Source of the DNA: Candidatus Scatonaster coprocaballi
GTDB lineage: Bacteria; Bacillota; Clostridia; Saccharofermentanales; Saccharofermentanaceae
DNA: 63,730 nt
Assembly: GCA_018064475.1 (NCBI GenBank)
Contig: JAGHVD010000068.1
Location: 1 to 63,730 of the forward strand
Reading direction: 5' to 3'
Shown here: in pieces, positions 8,734-18,036 of the stretch
Layout: the number at the start of each line of letters is the position of its first letter
How positions within the stretch are numbered: position 1 is the first letter of the stretch
Notes under the pieces: model-generated
Told to the model about the DNA's origin: nothing
The model's input: the letters and a program-made list of their open reading frames with translations, nothing else
Databases searched by the model: none
Made by a program: the position numbers and the translations under genes

Positions 8734-10857
8734 TTATAAACTCGGTTTCTCCCAAGCGTCACCGAAATGATCTCGGAAAGCGGAGACCATGATCTTGGCC
8801 TGTGTACCCTTCAACGTAGGATCTTCCCGGAACATCCGATCGATCGCTTCTTCGATTGGCGGCAGGTATACTGCATCGCGATAAAGATTCGCCACTTTGA
8901 GCTGTGGAAGACCATGCTGCTTCGTCCCGAAGAAATCACCGGTTCCGCGAAGAAGCATATCTTTCTCCGCCAACTGGAAGCCGTCCGTTGTCTGGCACAT
9001 CATGTCGATTCGTTCCTGGGATACGCCGTCGTAGTGATCCGTATGAAGAATGCAGGCCGCATGAAGCTGTCCACGTCCGATACGTCCGCGCAACTGGTGC
9101 AAAGTAGAAAGTCCGAATCTTTCCGCATTTCGGATCAGCATAATGGTGGCATTCGGATTATCCACACCAACTTCGATGACTGTTGTAGATACTAGCACAT
9201 CGATCCTGCCTTCAATGAATTCCTTCATGATGGCATCTTTCTCTTTGGGCTTCATCTTACCATGAAGAAGTCCCACGTTCATACCGGCGAGCGGACCATC
9301 TTTCAGCATCTCATAGTAGCCCACTGCAGATTCCAGGTCCTGCTTCATGCTATTGGCCAGCGTACCTTCTTCGTCCTCATAGGCATCTTCTTGAAGTTCA
9401 TCGATCATCGGGCAAACGATATAGACCTGATGTCCATCCGCCACTTCTTTTCGGATCGTCGCCATGACGCGTCCATCCTCTTCGGACGAGGTACGGAATG
9501 TCTTGATGGGCATTCTGCCCTTCGGCATCGCGTGGATCACCGATACATCCATATCGCCGAACAGCACAAGGCCCAACGTACGCGGGATTGGAGTGGCAGA
9601 CATGACTAATGTATGGATGCCGTGGTCACTGCGTTCATCTGTAGCGGAACGTTGCTTCACACCGAAACGGTGCTGCTCATCGGTCACCATCAACGCAAGC
9701 TTTGGGAGGACATTCTCTTCAGCCAGTACCGCATGGGTACCCACTAGAATCTTCGTCTCACCGGAAGCAAGGCGTGCGCGGATCTCTTTCTTCTCTTTTG
9801 CCGTCGTGCTACCCAGTAACAGGTCGCACCCTGGGTTTCTGTCACCCAGCAGTTTCTGGAATGTCTGATAATGCTGGGTCGCAAGTACCGCCGTCGGTGC
9901 CATAAAGATCGACTGGTATCCCGCAAGCGCGCATGCCTCCATCGCCAGAAGTGCCACCACGGTCTTACCGGAACCTACGTCGCCTTGCACCAAGCGGTTC
10001 ATCGGATGGGTCTTCGAGATATCCTGAAGGATCTGTCCGACCACATTCATCTGGTCCTCCGTCAACTGGAACGGCAGATTCTTCCCCACCTCTTTGAACT
10101 GTTCACGCATTTCAGCACTTCCCACGATTGGGAATGCTGCGCGAAGATTCTGTTGTTCCTGCTTATAGACAGACAACGCCGCACGAAGGAGGAACAACTC
10201 TTCGAACACGAGATACTTACGCGCAATATCGATCTCCTCCATACTTTGGGGGCGATGAATCTTCTCATATGCATAGGTGATCGTACAGAGTTTCTGTTCT
10301 TTGCGGAAGAACAGCGGCAGCACTTCGGACAGAAGTGGCAGCGCATGGTCCAGCGCCGAGTTCACAATGGCACGGATATGGCCCTGTTTCAGTCCTGAAG
10401 TCAACGGGTAGACCGGCTGGATCATGGAGGGCATTTTCTCCTCCTTCTGACGCTGGTCGAAAACCGGATTCGTCACCTGGAACTGGAAGCCGTCGCGAGT
10501 GATTTTACCGTGGAAGAAGAATTCTTCACCGGCTACGATCTTGGACTCCAGATAAGGCTGGTTGAACCAGATTGCGCGAATACTGCATGTGCCGTCGGAT
10601 AAGGTGGCAAAGATCGTCGTGCGGCCACGGTTGCGCGAGACCCTTGGCGGGGTCACGACCTTGGCGATGAAAGATCCTTCTTCATCATGTTTCAGTGACG
10701 CCATCGGCACGCAATCGGCCCAATCATCGTATCGTCTGGGGAAGAATGTCAGAAGGTCATAGACGCGAAAGATGCCCAGCTTCGCCAGCTGTTGCGCTCT
10801 CTTCTCGCCAACCTTCGGAAGATATTGGACAGGTGTCGCAAGCGTAATATTTGCCAT
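8734..10857 (-). CDS. recG: ATP-dependent DNA helicase RecG
   Basis: Superfamily 2 helicase that reverses stalled forks and migrates branched DNA. The N-terminal wedge domain (TPVQYLPKVGEKRAQQLAKL) carries the fork-binding OB fold; helicase motif I is QGDVGSGKT, motif II is TDEQHRFGVKQR and motif VI is HQLRGRIGRG. The ATG at 10857 has AAGGGG eight bases upstream and gives 707 residues; a GTG three codons earlier overlaps that ribosome-binding site. It begins five bases after the nth stop codon, so the two repair genes are translationally close. Confidence 0.98.
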   Translation of the reverse strand: MANITLATPVQYLPKVGEKRAQQLAKLGIFRVYDLLTFFPRRYDDWADCVPMASLKHDEEGSFIAKVVTPPRVSRNRGRTTIFATLSDGTCSIRAIWFNQPYLESKIVAGEEFFFHGKITRDGFQFQVTNPVFDQRQKEEKMPSMIQPVYPLTSGLKQGHIRAIVNSALDHALPLLSEVLPLFFRKEQKLCTITYAYEKIHRPQSMEEIDIARKYLVFEELFLLRAALSVYKQEQQNLRAAFPIVGSAEMREQFKEVGKNLPFQLTEDQMNVVGQILQDISKTHPMNRLVQGDVGSGKTVVALLAMEACALAGYQSIFMAPTAVLATQHYQTFQKLLGDRNPGCDLLLGSTTAKEKKEIRARLASGETKILVGTHAVLAEENVLPKLALMVTDEQHRFGVKQRSATDERSDHGIHTLVMSATPIPRTLGLVLFGDMDVSVIHAMPKGRMPIKTFRTSSEEDGRVMATIRKEVADGHQVYIVCPMIDELQEDAYEDEEGTLANSMKQDLESAVGYYEMLKDGPLAGMNVGLLHGKMKPKEKDAIMKEFIEGRIDVLVSTTVIEVGVDNPNATIMLIRNAERFGLSTLHQLRGRIGRGQLHAACILHTDHYDGVSQERIDMMCQTTDGFQLAEKDMLLRGTGDFFGTKQHGLPQLKVANLYRDAVYLPPIEEAIDRMFREDPTLKGTQAKIMVSAFRDHFGDAWEKPSL

Positions 10858-10862
10858 TCCAC

Positions 10863-11498
10863 TCACCCCTTCTTTGCATAATCACACAGGTTTGAAAGCG
10901 AGCACTGCTCACACTTCGGCCCGCGCGCCACGCAGACCGCACGCCCGTGATCCACCATCAGATGGCCGAAGGTCGCCCATTCGTCCTTGGGGAGGATCTT
11001 CATCAGTTCCTGCTCAATGGTGGCCGGATCTTTGCCCGAGCTCAGACCCAGTCGGCCGGACACGCGCATACAGTGTGTATCGACCACCACTGCGGGTTGT
11101 CCATAGATCTCAGAAATGATCAGGTTGGCAACTTTACGGCCAACCCCTGGGAATCTCATCAACTCCTCGCGCGTCTTCGGTACTTCGCCATCATAGTTTT
11201 CCTCGATCATCTTGGCAATGTCATAGAGATATTTTGATTTCGTACGGAAGAAACCGCAAGGGCGAATGATGTCTTCAATTCGATCTTGACCGGCCGCAAG
11301 GAAATCACTTGGTTCTGGATACTTCTGAAAAAGCACCTTCGTTACTTCGTTTACGCGAAGATCCGTGCACTGGGCAGACAGAACAGCCCTCACCACGAGA
11401 TGGAATGCACTCTGATCAATATCCAAACTACATTTTGTCTGCGGATACAGCTCGTGCAGGCGCGCTCGTATCGCATCCGCCCGTTCTTTCTTCCTCAT
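10863..11498 (-). CDS. nth: Endonuclease III (DNA glycosylase/AP lyase)
   Basis: Base-excision repair enzyme that removes oxidised pyrimidines and cuts the abasic site. The helix-hairpin-helix LMRFPGVGRKVANLI contains the catalytic Lys, VVVDTHCMRVSGRLG contains the catalytic Asp, and the C-terminus has the 4Fe-4S ligand spacing Cys-x6-Cys-x2-Cys-x5-Cys. Length 211 is typical. It lies between the histidine kinase (8-base gap) and recG (5-base gap). The ribosome-binding site is weak, consistent with translational coupling to the upstream kinase gene. Confidence 0.97.
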   Translation of the reverse strand: MRKKERADAIRARLHELYPQTKCSLDIDQSAFHLVVRAVLSAQCTDLRVNEVTKVLFQKYPEPSDFLAAGQDRIEDIIRPCGFFRTKSKYLYDIAKMIEENYDGEVPKTREELMRFPGVGRKVANLIISEIYGQPAVVVDTHCMRVSGRLGLSSGKDPATIEQELMKILPKDEWATFGHLMVDHGRAVCVARGPKCEQCSLSNLCDYAKKG

Positions 11499-11506
11499 GG
11501 CTGAAA

Positions 11507-13054
11507 TCAGTTTCCCTTCTCTGCTGTGTTCTTCGGTGCTTCAACATCAGCTAGGTTCTTCGGAATCGGCAGGGTGTAGATGAATTTGGCACCGCCGAGT
11601 TCCTCACCACGCTCTGCCCAGATCTTCTCACCGTGTGCGGAAATGATCTCTCGACAGATATATAGTCCAAGGCCGAAGCCACTCTCTGTGCGGGACGGGT
11701 CAACTTTATAGAAACTCTCGAACACACGATCCAGTTTATCTTCCGGAATTCCGCTTCCGGAATCTTCTACGGATACATAGACCTTCTTCTCCTTCTTCGA
11801 ATAGAAGGTAGTGATCTGAATCAATCCATCGATCGGTGTGAACTTAATGGCATTCGTCAACAAATTGTAGAATACACGATAGAGCAACTGAGACTCACCA
11901 TAGACGAGCAGTTCCTCTTCCGTGTTCTTCGCAAGTTCGATTGAAATACTGATATCCTTCTCAGAGATAAGCTGTTCCACATTCTGGACAGCATCGTGAA
12001 TCATATCGTTGATGTTGAATTCTTCCATCTTATTCGGATCGATCTGACTCAAGGAAGAAGCTTCCGTCATGGACGTGATCAGCTTCTGGATCCGCTCGAC
12101 CTGTGTCTTGATAATATCCATATACTTCGGATAACTCTCAGGTGGAATCGTACCATCGGAGATTGCAGTCAAGAAACCCTTGATGGAAGTCAGCGGTGTA
12201 CGTAGATCATGTGCAATGCTGGAGATAAACACCTTTCGATCGGCTTCCTGACGTTCCAGACGCTCGATCATATTGTTTACGGTCAGAACCATATTCGTAA
12301 TCTCATCCGTCAACATATACTTGAGCGCAGATTCACGACGGAGTTCCGGAATATCGATTCGAGCAGACAGATCACCTTTGGTGACCGAGACGGCCGCTTC
12401 AGACAATGCACGAATCGGGCGGACCAACGATCTGGCCATCAGCAAGAAGAACAGAAGTGCCATGGAGAAAGAGATAAGGATCGGGAGCATCAAGCCATTT
12501 GACAATCTCCAGAAACTTTCCTGCTCGACATCGATCGAGTTGAGAAGAACAATATATGTATTCTCCTCGGAACTCTCGATGGCCACTTGCATGGATACAG
12601 TCTGCGAATTGGCGAACAAACCATTGGTAACATCTTCCGTTGTCACTTCGCCTTTGTGATTGATCAATTCAGCAAGATAATCACGGTCGAGATAAACATA
12701 GTTCTCGACCTGATGAATATTATCCCGGATAAACTCTGGAACAGAAGTGTTAAAGATGATTCGACCGTCACCTGCGATAAACCACACAGCACAACCTTCC
12801 GTACGTGCGAAAGAATTGAGGAATGCCTGCGTAGCGGTATCTGAGACCGACGGATCCATCACAAGCGTATCGTAAGCAATCACCAACGATTCAGCTTGAC
12901 GGCTCATCTTCTCCTTGTTATCCGAGATCAACGAACGACTGGTCTGGCGGTAGAAGATCATCAGGAGCACACAAAAAACCAGAATCGTAGCAACCGCGAG
13001 CGAAATCGTTGCGCGGACCAGCACGGATTGAGATTTCTGTGTACGATCTTTCAT
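11507..13054 (-). CDS. Sensor histidine kinase
   Basis: Membrane sensor that autophosphorylates and signals to the response regulator encoded just upstream. Transmembrane helices at about residues 15-36 and 187-208 bound an extracytoplasmic domain of about 150 residues. HAMP covers about 209-265; the H-box is ISSIAHDLRTPLTS with His282. The ATP-binding domain shows the N-box (Asn401 in LLTNAIKFTP), G1 DSGSGIPED, F-box FESFYK and G2 GFGLGLYI. The ligand is unknown. There is no PAS domain, which argues against WalK; the pair resembles PhoR/PhoP-type systems in general. Start ATG with AAAGGAG upstream; 24 bases after the regulator. Confidence 0.95.
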   Translation of the reverse strand: MKDRTQKSQSVLVRATISLAVATILVFCVLLMIFYRQTSRSLISDNKEKMSRQAESLVIAYDTLVMDPSVSDTATQAFLNSFARTEGCAVWFIAGDGRIIFNTSVPEFIRDNIHQVENYVYLDRDYLAELINHKGEVTTEDVTNGLFANSQTVSMQVAIESSEENTYIVLLNSIDVEQESFWRLSNGLMLPILISFSMALLFFLLMARSLVRPIRALSEAAVSVTKGDLSARIDIPELRRESALKYMLTDEITNMVLTVNNMIERLERQEADRKVFISSIAHDLRTPLTSIKGFLTAISDGTIPPESYPKYMDIIKTQVERIQKLITSMTEASSLSQIDPNKMEEFNINDMIHDAVQNVEQLISEKDISISIELAKNTEEELLVYGESQLLYRVFYNLLTNAIKFTPIDGLIQITTFYSKKEKKVYVSVEDSGSGIPEDKLDRVFESFYKVDPSRTESGFGLGLYICREIISAHGEKIWAERGEELGGAKFIYTLPIPKNLADVEAPKNTAEKGN

Positions 13055-13078
13055 GTTACTCCTTTAATCTAGAAAGAC

Positions 13079-13798
13079 TTATTTGTCTGTAGTTTCAAAC
13101 TTATAGCCAACGCCCCAGACCGTCTTGATCTGCCAGTTTGTCTGCATGCCGGGTTTCTCAAGTTTCTCACGGATACGCTTGACATGTACGTCAACGGTAC
13201 GAGACTCTCCGTAGAAATCATATCCCCAGACATTCTCAAGAAGCTGCTCACGTGTGAACACACGATTCGGGTGAGAAGCCAAGAAGAACAGAAGTTCAAG
13301 TTCCTTCGGCGGAATATCGATTTCCTTGCCGTCTACGGTTACAACATAGCGTGCAGTATCGACTGTAAAACCTTCGTACGAGATCACTTCAGGATTCTCT
13401 TTCTCTTCTTTGGACTCTTGGGCCGGCGCTTCAGCCTTCTTTGTACGACGAAGAACGGCCTTAACACGAGCAAGCAGTTCCTTCGGCTCGAATGGTTTCT
13501 GCAGATAGTCATCTGCACCCAGTTCAAGACCGACGACCTTATCTAGGGTATCGGATCTTGCAGTCAGCATGATGATCGGAACATCCGAGCTCTTACGGAT
13601 CTCGCGGCAAATATCGTATCCATCTTTACCAGGAAGCATCAGGTCAAGGACAACAAGATCCGGCTGTGACGTCTGGAATGTCTCAACCGCTTTGTCACCT
13701 GTCAGACAGCTGACTACTGCAAAACCATCTTTATCGAAATAAAGACGCAGTACCTCAACTATATTCGGATCATCATCTACAACAAGTACTTTCTTCAT
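13079..13798 (-). CDS. OmpR/PhoB-family response regulator
   Basis: Cytosolic transcription factor with a receiver domain (residues 1-120; acidic pocket Asp8-Asp9, phospho-acceptor Asp52 in VVLDLMLPGKDGYD, switch Thr in IIMLTA, Lys in LQKPF), a charged linker of about 20 residues rich in Glu/Lys, and a C-terminal winged helix (about 138-236) ending VWGVGYKFE, which is the PhoB wing signature. Upstream of and co-directional with the histidine kinase, forming a two-component system. Targets are not evident from the sequence. It lies between nrdR (24-base gap) and the kinase in the ftsZ transcript, so basal expression probably follows ftsZ. Confidence 0.96.
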   Translation of the reverse strand: MKKVLVVDDDPNIVEVLRLYFDKDGFAVVSCLTGDKAVETFQTSQPDLVVLDLMLPGKDGYDICREIRKSSDVPIIMLTARSDTLDKVVGLELGADDYLQKPFEPKELLARVKAVLRRTKKAEAPAQESKEEKENPEVISYEGFTVDTARYVVTVDGKEIDIPPKELELLFFLASHPNRVFTREQLLENVWGYDFYGESRTVDVHVKRIREKLEKPGMQTNWQIKTVWGVGYKFETTDK

Positions 13799-13822
13799 TG
13801 TCTTCCCTTCTTCCCTGTTCCA

Positions 13823-14275
13823 TTATTTCTTCAACATATCCTGCAACTCTTCCATGAAAGAGTTAACATCCTTAAACTGTCGATATACCGATGCAAATCG
13901 TACATACGCAACTTCATCGATATCCTTCAACTGTTGCATGACCAGCTCACCAATCTCGATTGTGCTGATCTCACGCTTGATGGTACTCTGAATCTGATTC
14001 TCAATGTATTCCACCATTGAGGTCATCTGATCACTCGACACCGGTCGCTTCTCACATGCTTTAAGAATACCATTCATCAACTTATCTTGACTATAGGCTT
14101 CGCGTGTTCCGTCCTTCTTAATTACAAGAAGAGGATGGAGTTCAACCTTCTCATAGGTTGTAAAACGACCTGAACAAGATAAACATTCACGCCTGCGGCG
14201 GATGGACGAACCATCCTCCGCAGGCCTTGAATCAATTACTCTATCTTCTAGATGTCCACAGAAAGGGCACTTCAT
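13823..14275 (-). CDS. nrdR: Transcriptional repressor NrdR
   Basis: Zinc-ribbon plus ATP-cone repressor of ribonucleotide reductase genes, sensing dATP/ATP. The N-terminal zinc ribbon uses Cys3, Cys6, Cys31 and Cys34; the ATP-cone (about residues 46-136) opens with [18 protein letters not shown]. The 150-residue length is standard. Six bases after ftsZ, hence one transcript with it. No NrdR box was recognised in the window, so its targets lie elsewhere. Confidence 0.97.
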   Translation of the reverse strand: MKCPFCGHLEDRVIDSRPAEDGSSIRRRRECLSCSGRFTTYEKVELHPLLVIKKDGTREAYSQDKLMNGILKACEKRPVSSDQMTSMVEYIENQIQSTIKREISTIEIGELVMQQLKDIDEVAYVRFASVYRQFKDVNSFMEELQDMLKK

Positions 14276-14281
14276 ATATTA

Positions 14282-15766
14282 TCACTCATCCAAATTATCG
14301 TTGTCGCTCAGGAACCACGGCAAGATCTTCTTCTTCTCGGATTTTGCCGGAGCCGGTGCTTCAACGGTCTTCGGAATAACCGGTGCAGCCTGTGGCTTCG
14401 GTGCTGCTGTTGGCATTACGTTCGGCTGAGGTCTGCCACCCTGCTGAACCGGAGCGGCTGTCTGAGTCGGAGCTGGAGCCGGTGCAGGTGCCGGATTTAC
14501 GAAAGAAGTCTGTGGCTGAACCTGCGGTGCAACGGGTGCGACCGGAGCGCTCTTCGGCGCATATACACGAGTGGAATCATCATTTCTTGCACCAGCAGGT
14601 TCCGGATCACCGAAGAGGAATTCCGGAACATCCTGTCGGGATGTAGAAGGCTGAACCGGAGCAGATACCGGCTTATCGTAAGAAGAAACCGGAGAGATCG
14701 GGCGGTTGGTAGAAGCTGATGGAGCATTCTGACCGGCCAATGTTGGGGTCTGCTTAGAAATGATGGTCGTTGCCGGACGGAAAGCTGCAGAAGCATTCTC
14801 TGTATTCTCGAATCCGGAAGCGATAACTGTAATCATGATCTCATCTTCAAGTGTCGGGTCTGTGACTGCACCAACGATGATGTCTGCATCACCGGCTACT
14901 GCATCACGAACAACGGAAGCCGCTACATCGATTTCATGGAGTTTCATGTTGCGGGAACCGGTGAAGTTGATGATTACGCCGCGAGCACCCTCGATGGTTG
15001 TGTCGAGGAGCGGGCTGTTGATTGCCTGCTTCACAGCAGCGGCTGCACGTCCTTCACCCGAAGCACGACCGATACCCATATGGCAGATACCAGCATTGGT
15101 CATTACGCGGCGGACATCTGCGAGGTCAAGGTTGATGAGACCTGGGATTGCAACGAGGTCGGAAATACCGGCAACACCAAACTTCAGTACCTGGTCAGCC
15201 ATATTGAATGCATCGTCAATGGATGTATCTTCATCTGTAATATCGAGGAGCTTATCGTTCGCAACAACGATCAAGGAGTCGACGTACTTCTCAATCTCGC
15301 GAATACCGCGCTCAGCGTTCATTGCACGACGTGGGCCTTCGAAACGGAACGGACGGGTAACAACAGCTACAGTCAGAATACCCAGTTCACGAGCAATCTG
15401 TGCAACGACCGGTGCAGCACCTGTACCTGTACCACCGCCCATACCGGCAGTAATAAACAACATATCTGTTCCACGGATAGCCTGAGCAATCTCATCCTTG
15501 CTCTCTTCAGCAGCCTTCTCACCGACCGTCGGATCAGCGCCGCAACCCAGACCACGTGTGATCTTCTCACCAATCTGAATCGTTACCTGAGCCTTGGAAC
15601 GGGCCAGTGCCTGGTGGTCAGTATTGATCGAGATGAAATCGATGCCCTGAACAGAGCTCTCAATCATTCGGTCTACTGCATTACATCCGCCACCGCCGAC
15701 ACCGATTACTCGAATCGCTGCAAATGGTTCGTCGTCCATTGAATATCCTAGTTTAAAATCTGACAT
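14282..15766 (-). CDS. ftsZ: Cell division GTPase FtsZ
   Basis: Tubulin homologue that forms the Z-ring. The GTP-binding core starts [17 protein letters not shown], with the tubulin signature GGGTGTG at about residues 110-116 and the T7-loop NLDLADVR at about 212-219. The core ends near residue 325 and is followed by an unusually long, Pro/Ala/Gln-rich linker of about 150 residues, then the conserved C-terminal peptide [11 protein letters not shown] that binds FtsA, SepF or other tethers. Total length 494 is long for the family because of the linker. Start is ATG 15766 with GGAGG ten bases upstream; a TTG two codons earlier is less likely. It has its own promoter and is separated from ftsQ by about 200 bases; no ftsA lies between. 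Confidence 0.98.
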   Translation of the reverse strand: MSDFKLGYSMDDEPFAAIRVIGVGGGGCNAVDRMIESSVQGIDFISINTDHQALARSKAQVTIQIGEKITRGLGCGADPTVGEKAAEESKDEIAQAIRGTDMLFITAGMGGGTGTGAAPVVAQIARELGILTVAVVTRPFRFEGPRRAMNAERGIREIEKYVDSLIVVANDKLLDITDEDTSIDDAFNMADQVLKFGVAGISDLVAIPGLINLDLADVRRVMTNAGICHMGIGRASGEGRAAAAVKQAINSPLLDTTIEGARGVIINFTGSRNMKLHEIDVAASVVRDAVAGDADIIVGAVTDPTLEDEIMITVIASGFENTENASAAFRPATTIISKQTPTLAGQNAPSASTNRPISPVSSYDKPVSAPVQPSTSRQDVPEFLFGDPEPAGARNDDSTRVYAPKSAPVAPVAPQVQPQTSFVNPAPAPAPAPTQTAAPVQQGGRPQPNVMPTAAPKPQAAPVIPKTVEAPAPAKSEKKKILPWFLSDNDNLDE

Positions 15767-15839
15767 AACCAACTGTCCTCCGTGTAGTTCTCAGTTTAAA
15801 TACATATTAAAATCAAGCTTTTCTCAGCTACCATACACA

Positions 15840-15868
15840 ATTCTACACTAAATGTAGTAGTCAAGCAA
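15840..15868 (-). promoter_or_regulatory. Probable ftsZ promoter
   Basis: On the minus strand TTGCTT (15868-15863), a 17-bp spacer and TAGAAT (15845-15840) lie about 75 bases upstream of the ftsZ start. The -10 matches five of six consensus bases and the spacing is ideal; the -35 is weak. The ftsQ-ftsZ gap (15767-15969) has no clear terminator, so read-through from the dcw operon may add to ftsZ expression. Confidence 0.5.
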
Positions 15869-15969
15869 TAGAATGAAAATCCGTGAAAAATCTCGATTAC
15901 AGTCGTGTTACAGCAGTTTTTCCCGCAGGTTATTCACATGTTTCTGCCCCTAAATGTTGTGAAGGAAGA

Positions 15970-16953
15970 TCAACGCAAGATATATTCTTTACCGGTCATA
16001 TCGAAGACCGTACCTTCCTTATCGTCGAAATACCCTGAAAAAACGGCATATTGGAGCCAGTTCATATCATCTGAGATCGTGGTCAAAGATCCAATCTTGA
16101 CACTCAGGATCTTATTTGCATTCGGGATTTGAATGTCGATGAATGTTGTCATATTGTCGCAATAGCGAACCGAGATCACCAAAGACAGGAAATCAAATTC
16201 TTCACTCGTAATGCTATCTGTCGAATCCGCATTCAGAATCGCGCCCAAAACGGTGATACAAATATCGTATCCTTCCGTGGAACTCATCTCCAGTTTCTGA
16301 CCGATTTGCGCCGACAGAATCGGCAATCCGCGGATTTCGGGTATACCTGAAGGTACGTCCCCGGAAACGATATCCAGCACCACCGAATCATCGGAAATGA
16401 TTGCATATCCGTCTGGAATTGCAACGTAAGCTACTTTTCGTCTTTCTGTAATATCGATGTAAATTTCTCCTGGATATTTCGGGTAGACAGAAGCATCTGC
16501 AATATATGGATCGGAATCAATAATGCGCTGTCTTGCGTCCCCATCCTTCAGATGGATCCGCTCATTCCAGGACCCTGTTACATGCGACAGGAGGTGGTCA
16601 TTCTTCTCTATCTGAGCCGCTGCCAGAATGGCCTCATTTGAGACACGTTGGTTCCCGCTGATATGGATCTCATTCACGCGGAAGTTCTTGTGGAAAGCAA
16701 AGATCAGCACCAGAATCACGGCTACCATCGCAAGGATCGCGGCAATATAGGTCTTGATGGAGATCTTCTTCAGGAAAGGAATGCCCGCTTGCGCTTTTCT
16801 GGACGTGCTACATTCTTCCGTCTTCTTCGCTGTCGAAGCCACGGTCTTCTTCGCATCGCTCACATCCTGCTCGTTCGTATCCTGTTCTTCTTCCATCTCT
16901 GGTTCGATACGTTCAGGTTCTGTATTCGGTTGTGGCAGCTTCTCATTTTCCAA
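15970..16953 (-). CDS. ftsQ: Cell division protein FtsQ/DivIB
   Basis: Bitopic divisome protein that links FtsL/FtsB-type proteins to septal peptidoglycan synthesis. An acidic cytoplasmic tail (1 to about 60) is followed by a transmembrane helix at about 67-88 and the POTRA domain (FRVNEIHISGNQRVSNEAIL), then the FtsQ beta domain (YPGEIYIDITERRKVAYV). Length 327. The start is a TTG at 16953 with AGAGG nine bases upstream; the next in-frame ATG is 19 codons in and has no such site. The gene overlaps the end of murG by 11 bases. Last gene of the dcw operon before the ftsZ promoter. Confidence 0.92.
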   Translation of the reverse strand: MENEKLPQPNTEPERIEPEMEEEQDTNEQDVSDAKKTVASTAKKTEECSTSRKAQAGIPFLKKISIKTYIAAILAMVAVILVLIFAFHKNFRVNEIHISGNQRVSNEAILAAAQIEKNDHLLSHVTGSWNERIHLKDGDARQRIIDSDPYIADASVYPKYPGEIYIDITERRKVAYVAIPDGYAIISDDSVVLDIVSGDVPSGIPEIRGLPILSAQIGQKLEMSSTEGYDICITVLGAILNADSTDSITSEEFDFLSLVISVRYCDNMTTFIDIQIPNANKILSVKIGSLTTISDDMNWLQYAVFSGYFDDKEGTVFDMTGKEYILR

Positions 16954-18034
16954 GCGCCCGTACCTCTTTCACAATTCGTTCTGCAGCATCGTAGATCGCA
17001 AGTTCTTGCGTCTTCTTCCGCATATCACCCAGTTTCTCTTTGTTTCCCATCAGTTCCATCACAATGCCGGGAAGCTTCTCCACAGCCTGTGCATCCGGAA
17101 GCAGAACGCCTGCGTTCGCATCCTCGAAAGTCTTCGCGTTATAGGTCTGGTGATCTTGTGCCGCGTATGGATATGGAATCAGTACCGACGGTGCGCCGAC
17201 TGCCTGCACTTCCGCACAGGTAATGGCACCGGCACGTCCGATGAACAGATCACACGCTGCCAGATACACTTCCGGATTCTGGATATACTCGAATACTTGG
17301 ATGGACTTCGGCCAGTTCTTCGCCTCTTCCATCACTTCTTTATAGCGCTGCTTGCCGACACTTAAGATGATCTTCACCTTCGGATCAGTGCACTGTTTCG
17401 CAAGTTCTACGATCGCCTCATTGACCGTTCTCGCGCCAAGGCTTCCACCCATAGCAAGGATCAGGAATTCATCCTCCTGAAGTCCCAGTTGGGCACGGCA
17501 GGATACGTGGTCGACGTTGGCAAAAACACCTCGGATCGGGTTTCCGGTATACACGATCTTGGCCTTCTTGTTGAAGTAGTGTTCGATTCCCGGGAAACTG
17601 GTACATACCGTCTTCGCATAGCGAGACATCAGTCGGTTGGATCTTCCAGGGAATGCGTTCTGCTCATGGAGCAGGATCGGTACTTTCTCTTTATGCGCCG
17701 CTGCGATCAAGGGGCTGCATACGAATCCACCCGTGCCAATGACAGCATCCGGCTTCTGTTCGCGGATCAACTTCCGGCACATCTTCTTGCCGGCTCGGAA
17801 ATCCTTGATGGCTGTGAATGTTTTCTTCGATGGTTTCATCGGAAGCTGGGAAGCTCGAATCACCTCGAAAGCATAACCCTGTGCCGGAATGATCTGGGAC
17901 TCGAGTCCTTTTGCCGTACCACAGAAAAGAATTTCGGTGTTCGGATCCTGTTTCTTCAATTCGTCTGCAATGGCCGTCGCCGGATGGATGTGTCCGCTTG
18001 TACCGCCGCCTGCCAGAAATACCTTAATACTCAT
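16943..18034 (-). CDS. murG: MurG, lipid II synthase (GlcNAc transferase)
   Basis: Membrane-associated GT28 glycosyltransferase that adds GlcNAc to lipid I. It opens IKVFLAGGGTSGHIHPA, with the GGGTxGHxxPA motif for lipid-phosphate binding, and later shows VIGTGGFVCSPL and GGSLGARTVNEAI plus the UDP-binding segment ending AGAITCAEVQAVG. The correct start is the ATG at 18034 (363 residues, standard); the frame runs 86 codons further upstream into ftsW without homology. Three bases separate it from the ftsW stop. Confidence 0.97.
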   Translation of the reverse strand: MSIKVFLAGGGTSGHIHPATAIADELKKQDPNTEILFCGTAKGLESQIIPAQGYAFEVIRASQLPMKPSKKTFTAIKDFRAGKKMCRKLIREQKPDAVIGTGGFVCSPLIAAAHKEKVPILLHEQNAFPGRSNRLMSRYAKTVCTSFPGIEHYFNKKAKIVYTGNPIRGVFANVDHVSCRAQLGLQEDEFLILAMGGSLGARTVNEAIVELAKQCTDPKVKIILSVGKQRYKEVMEEAKNWPKSIQVFEYIQNPEVYLAACDLFIGRAGAITCAEVQAVGAPSVLIPYPYAAQDHQTYNAKTFEDANAGVLLPDAQAVEKLPGIVMELMGNKEKLGDMRKKTQELAIYDAAERIVKEVRALGK

Positions 18035-18036
18035 AC

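Noticed and set aside
15843-15857. CTACA-CTAAA-TGTAG inverted repeat at the ftsZ promoter
   Set aside because: Arms of five bases are common by chance; no copy elsewhere in the window to support an operator.
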